Assembly (NCBI RefSeq): GCF_001598255.1 | Contig: NZ_BCYP01000005.1 | Location: forward strand, 1-64,000 | Origin: Mitsuaria chitosanitabida ATCC BAA-476 = NBRC 102408 | GTDB taxonomy: Bacteria > Pseudomonadota > Gammaproteobacteria > Burkholderiales > Burkholderiaceae_C | Direction of reading: 5' to 3' | DNA: 64,000 bases | Part shown: piece by piece, positions 35,003 to 43,698 of the stretch | How the letters are laid out: every line of letters begins with the position of its first letter | Position numbering within the stretch: position 1 is the first letter of the stretch | Program-made: the position numbers and the translations under genes | Notes under the pieces: generated by a model | The model's database searches: none | What the model was told of the DNA's origin: nothing | Seen by the model: only the letters and a program-made list of their open reading frames with translations

Positions 35003-36690
35003 GGTTTGGCCGCGGTGGTGCGGCGGATGGCGTTGGTCGACTGCTTGAAGGCGTCCAGGCCGATACGGCGGACCGTCTCGATGAAGCGCTCGCTGGCGGC
35101 GCGTTCACGGCGGTAGGTCGCGATCACGGCCTCGACGGCGTCGGCCGCTTCATCGGCGGCGAAGGACGGGCCGATGACCTTGCCCGGCACCGCGGCGCCC
35201 GACAGCGTGGAACCGTCCGAGCCGCCCAGCGTGATCTGGTACCACTCGCTGCCGTCCTTGTCGACGCCCAGCACGCCAATGTGGCCGCTGTGGTGGTGGC
35301 CGCAGCTGTTGATGCAGCCGCTGATGTGCAGGTCGATGTCGCCGATGTCCCAGAGCTCGTCCAGGTCCTGGAAGCGCTCGGTGATCTCGGCCGCGACCGG
35401 GATGGAGCGGGCGTTGGCCAGCGCGCAGAAGTCGCCGCCGGGGCAGACGATCATGTCGGTCAGCAGGCCGATGTTGGGCGTGGCGAAACCGTGCTGCTTG
35501 GCGGCCTCGAAGAGCGCGGGCAGGTCGGCCTCGCGCACCCAGGGCAGCAGCAGGTTCTGGTCGTGGGAGACGCGCAGCTCGCCGTGGCTGTAGCGGTCGG
35601 ACAGATCGGCGGCGGCGTCCATCTGGCCGTCGGTGATGTCGCCGGGCGGCAGGCCCACGCGCTTGAGCGACAGCGTCACCGAGCGGTAGCCGCTGACGCG
35701 GTGCGCATGGACGTTGCGTTCCAGCCAGCGGCGATAGGCCGGGGTGGCGCCCTCGAAGATGTCGATGGACGCGACCGGGGTCAGGCCTTGCGGCTCGACG
35801 AAGCTGGCGGCGACGCGCGCCAGTTCCGCTTCCGGAATGATCTGCTCGTGGCTGCCGGCGTCGTCGCTGAGGATGGACTGGTACTCGGCGTTGACGGCGT
35901 CGAAGTAGGCCTGGCCCTCGGCCTTGACCAGGATCTTGATGCGCGCCTTGTACATGTTGTCGCGGCGGCCGAAGCGGTTGTAGGTCCGCACGATCGCCTC
36001 GAGGTACAGCAGGATGTGCTGCCAGGGGACGAAGGGATTGATCTCCTGGCCGACGATGGGGGTGCGGCCCATGCCGCCACCCACCAGGACCTGGAAGCCG
36101 ATCTCGCCCGCGTCGTTCTTGCGCAGCTGCAGGCCGATGTCGTGCCAGCCGATGGCGGCGCGGTCCTCGGCGGCGCCGGAGATGGCGATCTTGAACTTGC
36201 GCGGCAGGAAGGCGAATTCGGGGTGCAGCGTCGACCACTGGCGCAGGACCTCGGCGTAGGGACGCGGGTCGATGAGCTCGTCGGCGGCCACGCCGGCGGT
36301 GACGTCGCTGGTGATGTTGCGGATGCAGTTGCCGCTGGTCTGGATGCCGTGCATGTCCACGTCGGCCAGCAGGTCCATCACGTCGGCCGACTGCGTCAGC
36401 GGGATCCAGTTGAACTGCAGGTTCTGGCGCGTGGTGAAGTGGCCGTAGCCGCGGTCGTGCTCGCGGGCGATGCGGCCGAGCTGGCGCAGTTGCTTGGAGG
36501 ACAGCACCCCGTACGGGACGGCGACGCGCAGCATGGGCGCGTGGCGCTGGATGTACCAGCCGTTCTGCAGGCGCAGGGCGCGGAAGTCGTCGTCGGGCAG
36601 CTGTCCCGCCAGATGGCGCTCGAGCTGGTCTCGGAACTGCGCCGCGCGGGCGTGAACGAACTGGCGGTCGAAATCGGTATAGGCGTACAT
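34999..36690 (-). CDS. cysI: Sulfite reductase hemoprotein (nitrite/sulfite reductase family)
   Basis: The 563-aa siroheme/[4Fe-4S] protein reduces sulfite to sulfide. It has the two-fold repeated ferrite-like and siroheme domains: GYGHFTTRQNLQFNWI near residue 85, TSGNCIRNITSDV near 120, and a second half with DMIVCPGGDFCALA and SGCINSCGHHHSGHIG, which hold the four cluster Cys. No flavoprotein subunit CysJ is present, so it likely takes electrons from ferredoxin or another donor. ATG 36690 (MYAYTDFDRQF) matches homologues; an ORF start at 36756 is too long. It is the first gene of the operon. Confidence 0.93.
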   Translation of the reverse strand: MYAYTDFDRQFVHARAAQFRDQLERHLAGQLPDDDFRALRLQNGWYIQRHAPMLRVAVPYGVLSSKQLRQLGRIAREHDRGYGHFTTRQNLQFNWIPLTQSADVMDLLADVDMHGIQTSGNCIRNITSDVTAGVAADELIDPRPYAEVLRQWSTLHPEFAFLPRKFKIAISGAAEDRAAIGWHDIGLQLRKNDAGEIGFQVLVGGGMGRTPIVGQEINPFVPWQHILLYLEAIVRTYNRFGRRDNMYKARIKILVKAEGQAYFDAVNAEYQSILSDDAGSHEQIIPEAELARVAASFVEPQGLTPVASIDIFEGATPAYRRWLERNVHAHRVSGYRSVTLSLKRVGLPPGDITDGQMDAAADLSDRYSHGELRVSHDQNLLLPWVREADLPALFEAAKQHGFATPNIGLLTDMIVCPGGDFCALANARSIPVAAEITERFQDLDELWDIGDIDLHISGCINSCGHHHSGHIGVLGVDKDGSEWYQITLGGSDGSTLSGAAVPGKVIGPSFAADEAADAVEAVIATYRRERAASERFIETVRRIGLDAFKQSTNAIRRTTAAKP

Positions 36691-36862
36691 GGCGTCAGCT
36701 GATCCGGCCGGGTTTCGTGTGGGGCCCGCCGCGTCATCTGACACCGCGGCTGGCACCCTGGGCTGGCCGGGAGACTGGACTCTATGAACGCTTTATATAT
36801 ATGAGAACTACAAATTCGTAGATTGCTTATGGCTGGATAAGCATATGAATGGGCCTGCAATA
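36691..36862 (-). promoter_or_regulatory. Promoter region of the sulfate assimilation operon
   Basis: An AT-rich patch in a GC-rich genome includes TTTATATATATGAGAAC around 36792-36808, a plausible -10 area. A perfect 7-bp palindrome, TGCTTAT...ATAAGCA, at 36824-36843 lies at an activator distance upstream. A CysB-type LysR activator would be expected for such operons; assigning this site to CysB is inference. Confidence 0.45.
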
Positions 36863-36993
36863 GGAAGACCCTCACCCCCGCCCTCTCCCGCGAGCGGGCG
36901 AGGGAGCCACCCCAGCAAGCGCGCACAACGCGGCCCGGAGCCGGTCGAACTCCCTCTCCCGCTTGCGGGAGAGGGCAGGGGAGAGGGTCTTCC
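36863..36993. repeat. REP-like inverted-repeat element, full copy
   Basis: This 131-bp element is bounded by perfect ends GGAAGACCCTC and GAGGGTCTTCC. Each half carries a CTCTCCCGC hairpin (CTCTCCCGCGAGCGGGCGAG and CTCTCCCGCTTGCGGGAGAG). It ends 21 bp from the ybiB stop codon. Confidence 0.8.
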
Positions 36994-37013
36994 AGCTGCC
37001 AGAGCCCGCGCTT

Positions 37014-37946
37014 TCAACCCATCGCCAGCCGCCGCAGCGCCGCCAGCTGATCGGCGATGCGGGGAGGAATCGGTTCCGCACCGGCCAGGATCGCCCGGAT
37101 CAAGGCCGCGTTCTCCGCCGGCTCGCACGCGGTCGACAGCGGCCAGTCCAGATCCTCGTTGCTTCCTGGATTGAGATCGATCGCTTGTCCGTCCGCGAAG
37201 CCTTGCAGGTGCGCCTTGCGCCGCAGATGCAGATAAGCCTCGCCCTCGCTGGCGCGCATCAGCAGCGCGCGGCCGCCGTCGGCGCTCAGGACGGGCAGGG
37301 CCTGCCCCATGCTGTCGACGTACTCGGGATGCGTCACCGCCACCACCCGCACGCTGCGGCCGGGCAACGGATCCAGCAGCTTGGCCACGCTGTGGCTGCT
37401 GTTGCGCAGACCCAGGCGCGGACGCAGCGCCATCATCGCGTCCAGGCCCGGATGGAGGACGCCCGTCGGCAGGATCGCGAGGCGCTCGCCGGCCAGACGG
37501 CGCGAGGCGTCCTCGACATCGGGAGACACCGCCAGCCCCAGCGCCTCGAAGAGCTCGAAGGGGCTGACGCGGCTGTCGAAGTCGTGGCGACCGTGGATCA
37601 GCACCGGGATGCCTTCGCGGGCCAGCAACAGCGCCACCAGCGGCATGAGGTTGGCTTGCTTGCGCGCGCCGTTGAAGGTCGGCAGCACCACGGTGCGGGG
37701 CGCGTCGGCCGGGGCCTGGACCCGGGCCGCCCCGTCCTGCATGGCCTCGACGAAGCCGAGCAGTTCCTCCTGGCTCTCGCCCTTGATGCGCATCGCGATC
37801 AGGATCGCGCCGCGCTCGAGGTCGGGGACCGTGCCGTCCAGGAGCTGGGAGAACAGCGTTCGCGCCTGATCGCGGGTCAGGTCCCGGGCGCCGCGCGCGC
37901 CGCGGCCGATTTCCTTCAGGAGGGGGGCGTAAGGGGCGGAGTCCAC
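37014..37946 (-). CDS. ybiB: YbiB/TrpD2-family nucleic-acid-binding protein
   Basis: The 310-aa product has the anthranilate phosphoribosyltransferase (TrpD) fold but lacks the normal TrpD active-site set. The segment LPTFNGARKQANLMPLVALLLAREG replaces the catalytic GTGGD region, as in E. coli YbiB, which binds single-stranded nucleic acids rather than making tryptophan. This gene is often near sulfite/nitrite reductase genes in Burkholderiales, which agrees with the context here. It ends next to a REP-like element. Confidence 0.85.
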   Translation of the reverse strand: MDSAPYAPLLKEIGRGARGARDLTRDQARTLFSQLLDGTVPDLERGAILIAMRIKGESQEELLGFVEAMQDGAARVQAPADAPRTVVLPTFNGARKQANLMPLVALLLAREGIPVLIHGRHDFDSRVSPFELFEALGLAVSPDVEDASRRLAGERLAILPTGVLHPGLDAMMALRPRLGLRNSSHSVAKLLDPLPGRSVRVVAVTHPEYVDSMGQALPVLSADGGRALLMRASEGEAYLHLRRKAHLQGFADGQAIDLNPGSNEDLDWPLSTACEPAENAALIRAILAGAEPIPPRIADQLAALRRLAMG

Positions 37947-38006
37947 GGCAGGGCGCGCTGAGGCGGGAGGCGATTGAAGCGTCGCATCTTAATCAGCGCG
38001 CCTGGT

Positions 38007-38561
38007 TCAGAAGTCCTGCCGCACGACGAGGTTGATCGAGCGCAGGAGGGAGGTCCGGTCCTGGATCCGGGCCCGCGTCAGGTCGAGCCCCAGTCCCAGG
38101 CTGAAGTCCCGGCCCACCAGATAGGTCGCCCCGATGCCGGCATAGGGCTGCACGCTGCGCTGGCGCAGCGTGACCGCCGGGGCCGCGGCTTTCCAGCTCG
38201 TGTCGGTGACCCGGTTCCAGGCCATGCCGGCGCGCAGGTTGAGGTCGAGCTTCGGCGCCAGCGGATAGCGGTAGGCGGGACCGACCGCGATGCCGTGGAA
38301 CTTCGTCGTCATGCCGGTGGCGTCGTCGCCGCCCCGCACGCGCCCGAGGTCCAGCCAGCTGAGCTCGACGCCGAGGCGCTCGTTGAACTGGTAGCCGATG
38401 CTGATGCGCGCGTCCGTGGTGCTGGCGTCGCACGGGGTCCGGCCCCGGCATGAGCCGTTGACCTGGCCGATGCCGACGGTGCCGTCGCTGTAGACCTGGG
38501 CCTGGGCGGCCGCGCCGAGCAGCGCGAGGGTCGCCAGGAGAGGGAGTGAGAGTCGCTTCAT
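38007..38561 (-). CDS. Outer-membrane beta-barrel protein (paralog A)
   Basis: The 184-aa product has a signal peptide (MKRLSLPLLATLALLGAAAQAQ, cleavage near residue 21) and alternating hydrophobic strands typical of an 8-stranded barrel. It ends with the aromatic C-terminal residue (VVRQDF) recognised by the BAM complex. Two Cys in an early loop (CRGRTPC) may form a disulfide. It is a paralog of the next gene (same start VYSDG/VYLEG, same AYRYPL/SYRYPL strand). The role is unknown; small OmpA/OmpW-like barrels are candidates. Confidence 0.75.
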   Translation of the reverse strand: MKRLSLPLLATLALLGAAAQAQVYSDGTVGIGQVNGSCRGRTPCDASTTDARISIGYQFNERLGVELSWLDLGRVRGGDDATGMTTKFHGIAVGPAYRYPLAPKLDLNLRAGMAWNRVTDTSWKAAAPAVTLRQRSVQPYAGIGATYLVGRDFSLGLGLDLTRARIQDRTSLLRSINLVVRQDF

Positions 38562-38725
38562 GCGGGATCGCCTTCTGGAAAGAGAAACGCCAGCGGGCGC
38601 TGGCGAGCGGATTCTGGGAAGGGCGTGGGCGGGCGGGAATGACTCCGATCGGCGGGACGTCGAACGGGACATGACACATCCGTGCCGGTGCTTCCCTGGG
38701 GCGATGGCGGGCCGCCCGGAAACGA

Positions 38726-38750
38726 CGACACCGGCGCGAAGCCGGTGTCG
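38726..38750 (-). terminator. Terminator-like hairpin after barrel paralog B
   Basis: CGACACCGGC and GCCGGTGTCG form a perfect 10-bp stem with a 5-nt loop. On the minus strand TCGTTT follows. Confidence 0.6.
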
Positions 38751-38773
38751 AGTGGGCCGCCGAGGGGCCGCGA

Positions 38774-39331
38774 TCAGAAGGTCTTGCGCAGCGTGACGCC
38801 GAGATTGGTGTAGACCCGCTGGCCGTTGTCGGCCTTCAGGCGGACCAGGTCCAGCATCCCGCCGACGCTGAGCCCCTCCGACAGCTTGTAGCTCAGGCCG
38901 AGTCCCAGGTAGGGGCCGGTGCTGTCGAGGTTCTTGTCATCGGCCTTGGTCTTGTTGGTCCACGACTCGGTGGCCACGCGTGCCCGGGTCAGGCCGACGC
39001 GCGCGTCGAGGTTCAGATCGTTGCCCAGCGGGTACCGGTAGCTGATGCCGAGCTGGCCGCCACCGACCCGGCGCTTGAGGCCCGTGGTGTCGTTGCCGGC
39101 CTTCACCGCGCCGTACCCGGCGAAGCCGGCTTCCAGACCCAGGCCGTTGCCCACCATGTAGCCCAGCGTGACGCGACCGTCCAGGCTGGTGGTCTTGCAG
39201 CTGCTCAAGCCGTTGCACAGGGACTTCGGGGCCTTGCCGAGGCTGGCCTGACCTTCGAGGTAGACCTGCGCCTGGGCGCTGCCGGCCGCGAGGGCCAGCG
39301 TCAGGATGGAGAGGGGAGCGAGGAACTTCAT
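38774..39331 (-). CDS. Outer-membrane beta-barrel protein (paralog B)
   Basis: The 185-aa product has a signal peptide (MKFLAPLSILTLALAAGSAQAQ), an early Cys pair (CNGLSSC) and a terminal Phe (LGVTLRKTF). It aligns along its whole length with paralog A, for example in GISYRYPLGNDLNLDARVGL against the corresponding AYRYPLAPKLDLNLRAGM. This indicates a tandem duplication followed by divergence. Each gene has its own ribosome-binding site and the two are 212 bp apart. Confidence 0.75.
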   Translation of the reverse strand: MKFLAPLSILTLALAAGSAQAQVYLEGQASLGKAPKSLCNGLSSCKTTSLDGRVTLGYMVGNGLGLEAGFAGYGAVKAGNDTTGLKRRVGGGQLGISYRYPLGNDLNLDARVGLTRARVATESWTNKTKADDKNLDSTGPYLGLGLSYKLSEGLSVGGMLDLVRLKADNGQRVYTNLGVTLRKTF

Positions 39332-39500
39332 GAGGGAATGCCTTGTGTCGAGAAAATCCGCCCAGCGGGCGCTGGACGGGGCATTCTCAAAACAGGCCCC
39401 TCTGCTGGCGATACCAACAAGTGGTGATCGCTTGCCGCGGGACTGACTCGGATGAGCGAACCCATCCCCAGAGGTGCTGGGCGCGTCTCCCGCGCGGCGT

Positions 39501-40568
39501 TCAGGCGGACACGGGTTCCCGCGTCGGCAAGGCCTCGACGCCCGGCCGGGCCCGCAGACCCAGTTCGCCGAACAGATCCTTGGGATCCGCCAGGTCCGGC
39601 ACCAGCGCGAGCTCCCGGCCCAGGCCCAGTGCCTGCGCGCGTTCGGCGAGCCAGCGCAGCGTCGCGAAGTCCTCCAGCGCGAAGCCGACCGAGTCGAACA
39701 CGGTGACCTCGTCCTCGCGCCGGCGGCCCGCGGCCTCGCCGCGCAGCACGCGCCACAGCTCGGTGACGGCGAAGTCGGCGGGCATCTGCTGCACGTCGCC
39801 CTCGATGCGGGATTGGGGCTCGTACTCCACGAAGACGCTGGCGCGCTCCAGCACGCCGCGGTGCAGCTCGGTCTTGCCGGGGCAGTCGCCACCGACGCCG
39901 TTGATGTGCATGCCGGGCTCGACCATCTCCGGGGTGAGGATGGTCGCGTTGCGCTTGTCGGCGGTGACCGTGGTGACGATGTCGGCGCCACGGACCGCCT
40001 CGGCGGTGCTCGCGCAGCGGATCAGGGTCAGGCCCTCGATCGTCGACAGGTGGCGGACCAGCTTGTCGGTCGCGGCCGGATCGACGTCGAACAGACGGAT
40101 CTCCGTGATGCCGAGCAGATGGTGGAAGGCGAGCGCCTGGAACTCGGCCTGCGCGCCGTTGCCGATCAGCGCCATCGAGCGGGCGCCGCGGCGTGCCAGG
40201 TGTTGCGCGGCCAGGGCGGAGGTGGCGGCGGTGCGCAACGCGGTGCTCAGGGTGAGCTCGGTGAGCAGGGTCGGGACGCCGGTCGCGACGTCGGCGAGCA
40301 CGCCGAAAGCCATCACCGTGGGCAGGCCCACGCGGTGGTTTTTGGGGTGGCCGTTGACGTACTTGAAGCCGTAGCGCGCGCTGTCCGAGATCGGCATCAG
40401 CTCGATCACGCCCTCCTCGGAGTGGTTGGCGACGCGGGCGCTCTTGTCGAACTCGTCCCAGCGGACGTAGTCGTCGGCGATGTGCCGCGCGAGGGTGGCG
40501 AGGCTGGTCGCCAGGCCGTCGTGGCGGACGATGCGCGCCACGTCGGCGGTCAACAGCATTCGGGTCAT
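39501..40568 (-). CDS. Ornithine cyclodeaminase
   Basis: The 355-aa NAD-dependent enzyme converts ornithine to proline and ammonia, or is a close relative in the mu-crystallin superfamily. Signatures are GFKYVNGHPKNH (residues about 68-79), FGVLADVATG, LSTALRTAATSALAA and the Rossmann motif LIGNGAQAEFQALAF. These match true ornithine cyclodeaminases of pseudomonads and Burkholderiales. It is divergent from an Lrp-family regulator, which probably controls it. ATG 40568 was chosen over an in-frame 40601 start. Confidence 0.88.
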   Translation of the reverse strand: MTRMLLTADVARIVRHDGLATSLATLARHIADDYVRWDEFDKSARVANHSEEGVIELMPISDSARYGFKYVNGHPKNHRVGLPTVMAFGVLADVATGVPTLLTELTLSTALRTAATSALAAQHLARRGARSMALIGNGAQAEFQALAFHHLLGITEIRLFDVDPAATDKLVRHLSTIEGLTLIRCASTAEAVRGADIVTTVTADKRNATILTPEMVEPGMHINGVGGDCPGKTELHRGVLERASVFVEYEPQSRIEGDVQQMPADFAVTELWRVLRGEAAGRRREDEVTVFDSVGFALEDFATLRWLAERAQALGLGRELALVPDLADPKDLFGELGLRARPGVEALPTREPVSA

Positions 40569-40639
40569 GGGCAGTCTCTCGGGTGGTGGGGATGACGCCA
40601 TTCTTCGGACCCGGCCTGTCAGCAGGAAGCCAATGAACC

Positions 40640-40689
40640 GATCAATAATCGACCCAGTTTGATCATTTCGTCAGATTTCTCTGACGTTT
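40640..40689. promoter_or_regulatory. Inverted repeats between ornithine cyclodeaminase and its Lrp regulator
   Basis: Two symmetric elements lie in the 242-bp divergent gap. GATCAA (40640-40645) and TTGATC (40659-40664) are 13 bp apart. CGTCAGA (40669-40675) and TCTGACG (40680-40686) are 4 bp apart and followed by TTTT. They are candidates for Lrp-type binding; the second could also be a small terminator. Confidence 0.4.
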
Positions 40690-40810
40690 TGCGAGGTGAT
40701 TCGGGTTAACCCGGGCGCTGTGCGCGCGTCCGGACCCACGATGCGCCAGGGTGGTGCGCGGCGCCCGGACCGTGCCGGCGCGGGCGACCGCCGGCGGAAA
40801 TGGAGGGGAC

Positions 40811-41236
40811 ATGGACACGCTCGACCAGCAACTGATCGCGCTGCTGCGGCAGGACGCGCGCGCCAGCGTCGCGACGCTGGCGCACAAGCTCAAGGTGTCG
40901 CGCGGCACGGTGACCAACCGGCTGACGCGGCTGGAGGACAGCGGGCAGATCGTCGGCTACACGGTGCGGCTGCGGGCCGACGTGGCGCAGCCGCACATCA
41001 CCGCGTGGATGAGCATCGCCGTCGAGGGCAACCGCACGCGCGAGGTCGTCGGCATCCTCCTGGGGGAGCCGGGCGTGGCCGGGCTGTTCGACACCAACGG
41101 CCGCTGGGACCTGCTGGCCGAGCTGCGTGCCGGCCACCTGGGCGAGCTCGCCGAGATCCTCGAGCGCGTGCGTCTGATCAAGGGCATCGGCGCGACCGAG
41201 ACCAGCATCCATCTGCAGACCTACAAGCTGGGCTGA
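40811..41236 (+). CDS. Lrp/AsnC-family transcriptional regulator
   Basis: The 141-aa regulator has an N-terminal helix-turn-helix (about 1-50; [20 protein letters not shown] then [16 protein letters not shown]) and a C-terminal RAM ligand domain. It faces ornithine cyclodeaminase and probably senses ornithine, arginine or a related amino acid. ATG 40811 has GGAGGGG upstream; an in-frame ATG at 40751 would add 20 atypical residues. Confidence 0.9.
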   Translation: MDTLDQQLIALLRQDARASVATLAHKLKVSRGTVTNRLTRLEDSGQIVGYTVRLRADVAQPHITAWMSIAVEGNRTREVVGILLGEPGVAGLFDTNGRWDLLAELRAGHLGELAEILERVRLIKGIGATETSIHLQTYKLG

Positions 41237-41298
41237 GGTCCCGGGCCCTGTCCGCCGCGACGATCGTCGCGGCGATGGTCGTCATGACCTGCGTGGAC

Positions 41299-42126
41299 TC
41301 ACGGCCGGCCGGCCGGCTCGTCCGTGTCGACCTCGGGCTCGGGGAGCAGATGGAAGCGCCCGTCCCGCAGTTCCATGCGCGTGCGCTGCACGACGGCGCG
41401 CGGCGACGGGCAGTCGCCTTCGTTGAAGCGCAGCACGATCTCGATGCGCGGGCCGGCCCCCGGGCTCAGCACATTGACGGCGGAGGCCTGGGGCGCCGCG
41501 CCCGAGCCGCAAGCGCCCGGACCGGGCTTGGACTCGAAGCCGAGCTCGGCCGCGAGCTGCAGCTCGCCGTCGCGCTCGAGGACCAGGCGCTCCTGGCGGT
41601 CCTCGACGCCACCGGCCACGTCGTAGACGCGGCTGCGGAGCAGCCAGCGGTCGTCGGCCAGCTGGACCATCTGCAGGTCCTCGTCGCCCGAGAACGGCGA
41701 ACCCGGCATCAGCAGGAGCCCGCGGGCCCGCAGCCGCCAATGGCCCTGCGCATCGGCGGCCAGCACCGCAGCCCCCAGCGCGGGGATGCAGGCATGGCAC
41801 TGGAACTGCGCGCGCGGGCCCGGCGTCAGTTGGTAGACCAGCATCAGCTTGTCGACGTCGGCCTCGACATAGCGAGCCCGGAAGACCTCGCGGACCTCAG
41901 CCCGCAGCGTCGGCGCGCGCCCGCCGAAGAACGCGGCGGCGCGCTCGTCGCGCCAGGTGTTGCCGCCGTAGACCATCTTCATCGCGACGTCGGCCTTGGG
42001 CGGCGGGTCGATGGCGATGGGGACCTGCGCCTGGGCGCGCGCGACCAACAGCAAGGCGGTGACCGTGGCCAGCGCGAGCGCTCCGGGGCGGAGGCGGGAA
42101 GGCGGAGAGTGGGGCAGGTCGATCAC
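41299..42126 (-). CDS. Hypothetical exported protein
   Basis: The 275-aa product has a signal peptide (hydrophobic [14 protein letters not shown], cleavage after ARAQA near residue 34). A mature domain with two Cys pairs follows (CHAC and a later GACGSG...GDCPSPR) and strands such as [19 protein letters not shown] do not recognise a family. GTG 42126 is the only suitable start seen. It is likely periplasmic and stands alone between the Lrp gene and pncB. Confidence 0.65.
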   Translation of the reverse strand: MIDLPHSPPSRLRPGALALATVTALLLVARAQAQVPIAIDPPPKADVAMKMVYGGNTWRDERAAAFFGGRAPTLRAEVREVFRARYVEADVDKLMLVYQLTPGPRAQFQCHACIPALGAAVLAADAQGHWRLRARGLLLMPGSPFSGDEDLQMVQLADDRWLLRSRVYDVAGGVEDRQERLVLERDGELQLAAELGFESKPGPGACGSGAAPQASAVNVLSPGAGPRIEIVLRFNEGDCPSPRAVVQRTRMELRDGRFHLLPEPEVDTDEPAGRP

Positions 42127-42276
42127 GGTGAAGCGGGCGGACGGAGCGGATGGGGGCGATCATCGCCGACGGCCGACGCCGACGCCGACGCCCGTCGGCC
42201 ATCGGCCTCGCGCCGGATGGGGATGAACGCGCAGGGCCCGCTGTGTTCCGGACGCCCCGGGTACAGTTCCCGCCTC

Positions 42277-43491
42277 ATGAGCCGTCCCTCGACCCACGCC
42301 CCGGTGATCCGCAGTCTGCTGGAGACCGATCTCTACAAGTTCACCATGTGGCAGGCGATGCTCCATCGCCATCCGCAGGCGCAGGCCGAGTACCGCTTCG
42401 CCTGCCGCAACACGCCGCAGTACCCGCTCGCCGAGCTGGTCGCGGACCTGGAGCGCGAGCTGGACCACCTGTGCTCGCTGACCTTCCAGAAGGACGAGCT
42501 CGACTACCTGCGCTCGCTGCGCTTCATGCGGCCGGACTTCATCGACCTGCTGCGCATCTTCCGCTTCCAGCGCGACTTCATCCACGTGGCCGCCGACGGC
42601 GACAAGCTGGACATCGTCGTGCGCGGGCCGCAGGTGCACGTGATGGGCTTCGAGATCTTCGTGCTGGCGATGGTCAACGAGCTCTACTTCCGCCGCTTCG
42701 ACCACGGGCCCGCGATCGCCGAGGGCCGGCGCCGGCTGACCGAGAAGGTGGCCGCGATCCGCGCGTTCGCGCGCGACGAGGCGCCGCGTCGTCACCCCTT
42801 CCAGTTCTTCGACTTCGGCCTGCGCCGCCGTTTCTCCGGCGACTGGCATGCGGAGGTGCTGCGCACCTTGCGCGACGAGCTGCCCGAGACCTTCCGCGGC
42901 ACGTCCAACGTGCTGCTGGCCAAGGAGCTGGGCCTGGTGCCCATCGGCACCATGGCGCACGAGTACCTGCAGACCTACCAGGCCACCGGCGTGCGCCTGC
43001 GCGACCACCAGAAGGCGGCGCTGGAGGACTGGGTGCAGGAGTACCGCGGCGACCTGGGCATCGCGCTCACCGACGTGATCTCGATGGACGCCTTCCTGGC
43101 CGACTTCGACCTGTACTTCGCCAAGCTCTTCAACGGCCTGCGGCATGACAGCGGCGAGCCGGTCGCATGGGGCGAGAAGGCGCTGGCCCACTACGACAAG
43201 CTGCGCATCGACACGAACAGCAAGCGGCTGGTGTTCTCCGACGCGCTGGACATGCCCAAGGCGCTGGCGCTGTACCGGCACTTCGCGGACCGCGTCCAGC
43301 TGGGCTTCGGCATCGGCACCAAGCTGAGCAACGACATGGGCCTGGCGACGCTGAACATCGTCATGAAGCTGACCCACGTCAACGGGCAGCCGGTGGCCAA
43401 GCTCTCCGACAGCCCCGGCAAGACCATGTGCGAGGACCAGACCTTCCTGGCCTACCTGCGCCAGGTGTTCCAGGTGCCGACGCCAACATGA
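42277..43491 (+). CDS. pncB: Nicotinate phosphoribosyltransferase
   Basis: The 404-aa enzyme makes nicotinate mononucleotide from nicotinate and PRPP in NAD salvage. Typical segments are [15 protein letters not shown] at the N-terminus, [14 protein letters not shown] and [25 protein letters not shown] in the middle, and LRHDSGEP with GIGTKLSND near the phosphoribosyl site. The length matches the E. coli-type PncB. No clear ribosome-binding site precedes ATG 42277. Confidence 0.94.
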   Translation: MSRPSTHAPVIRSLLETDLYKFTMWQAMLHRHPQAQAEYRFACRNTPQYPLAELVADLERELDHLCSLTFQKDELDYLRSLRFMRPDFIDLLRIFRFQRDFIHVAADGDKLDIVVRGPQVHVMGFEIFVLAMVNELYFRRFDHGPAIAEGRRRLTEKVAAIRAFARDEAPRRHPFQFFDFGLRRRFSGDWHAEVLRTLRDELPETFRGTSNVLLAKELGLVPIGTMAHEYLQTYQATGVRLRDHQKAALEDWVQEYRGDLGIALTDVISMDAFLADFDLYFAKLFNGLRHDSGEPVAWGEKALAHYDKLRIDTNSKRLVFSDALDMPKALALYRHFADRVQLGFGIGTKLSNDMGLATLNIVMKLTHVNGQPVAKLSDSPGKTMCEDQTFLAYLRQVFQVPTPT

Positions 43492-43527
43492 CTGCGATCG
43501 GGGCGTGGGGCACCGAGGTCCGCGGGC

Positions 43528-43698
43528 GACCCTCACCCCATCCCTCTCCCGCGCGGCGGGCGAGGGGGCCACGCCGGCCAGCGGACGAAGGGGCCCGCTG
43601 ATCGACCGACGTGGCCGCATGGCGTGCTGCCAAGCGCGAGGCGCGGTTCCCGTCCACTCCCTCTCCCGCGCCGCGGGAGAGGGCGGGGGTGAGGGTCT
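43528..43698. repeat. REP-like inverted-repeat element, full copy
   Basis: The ends are GACCCTCACCCC and GGGGTGAGGGTC. Both halves carry CTCTCCCGC hairpins, with about 90 bp of unrelated sequence between them. It fills the gap between the convergent pncB and acylase genes and touches the acylase stop codon. Confidence 0.8.

Noticed and set aside
36824-36843. Firm assignment of the palindrome upstream of cysI to CysB
   Set aside because: The spacing and AT-richness fit an activator site, but the sequence does not match a CysB consensus well enough, so it is kept only as part of the promoter region.
42170-42200. GACGCC tandem repeats before pncB
   Set aside because: They are short low-complexity sequence common in GC-rich intergenic DNA; no function is supported.
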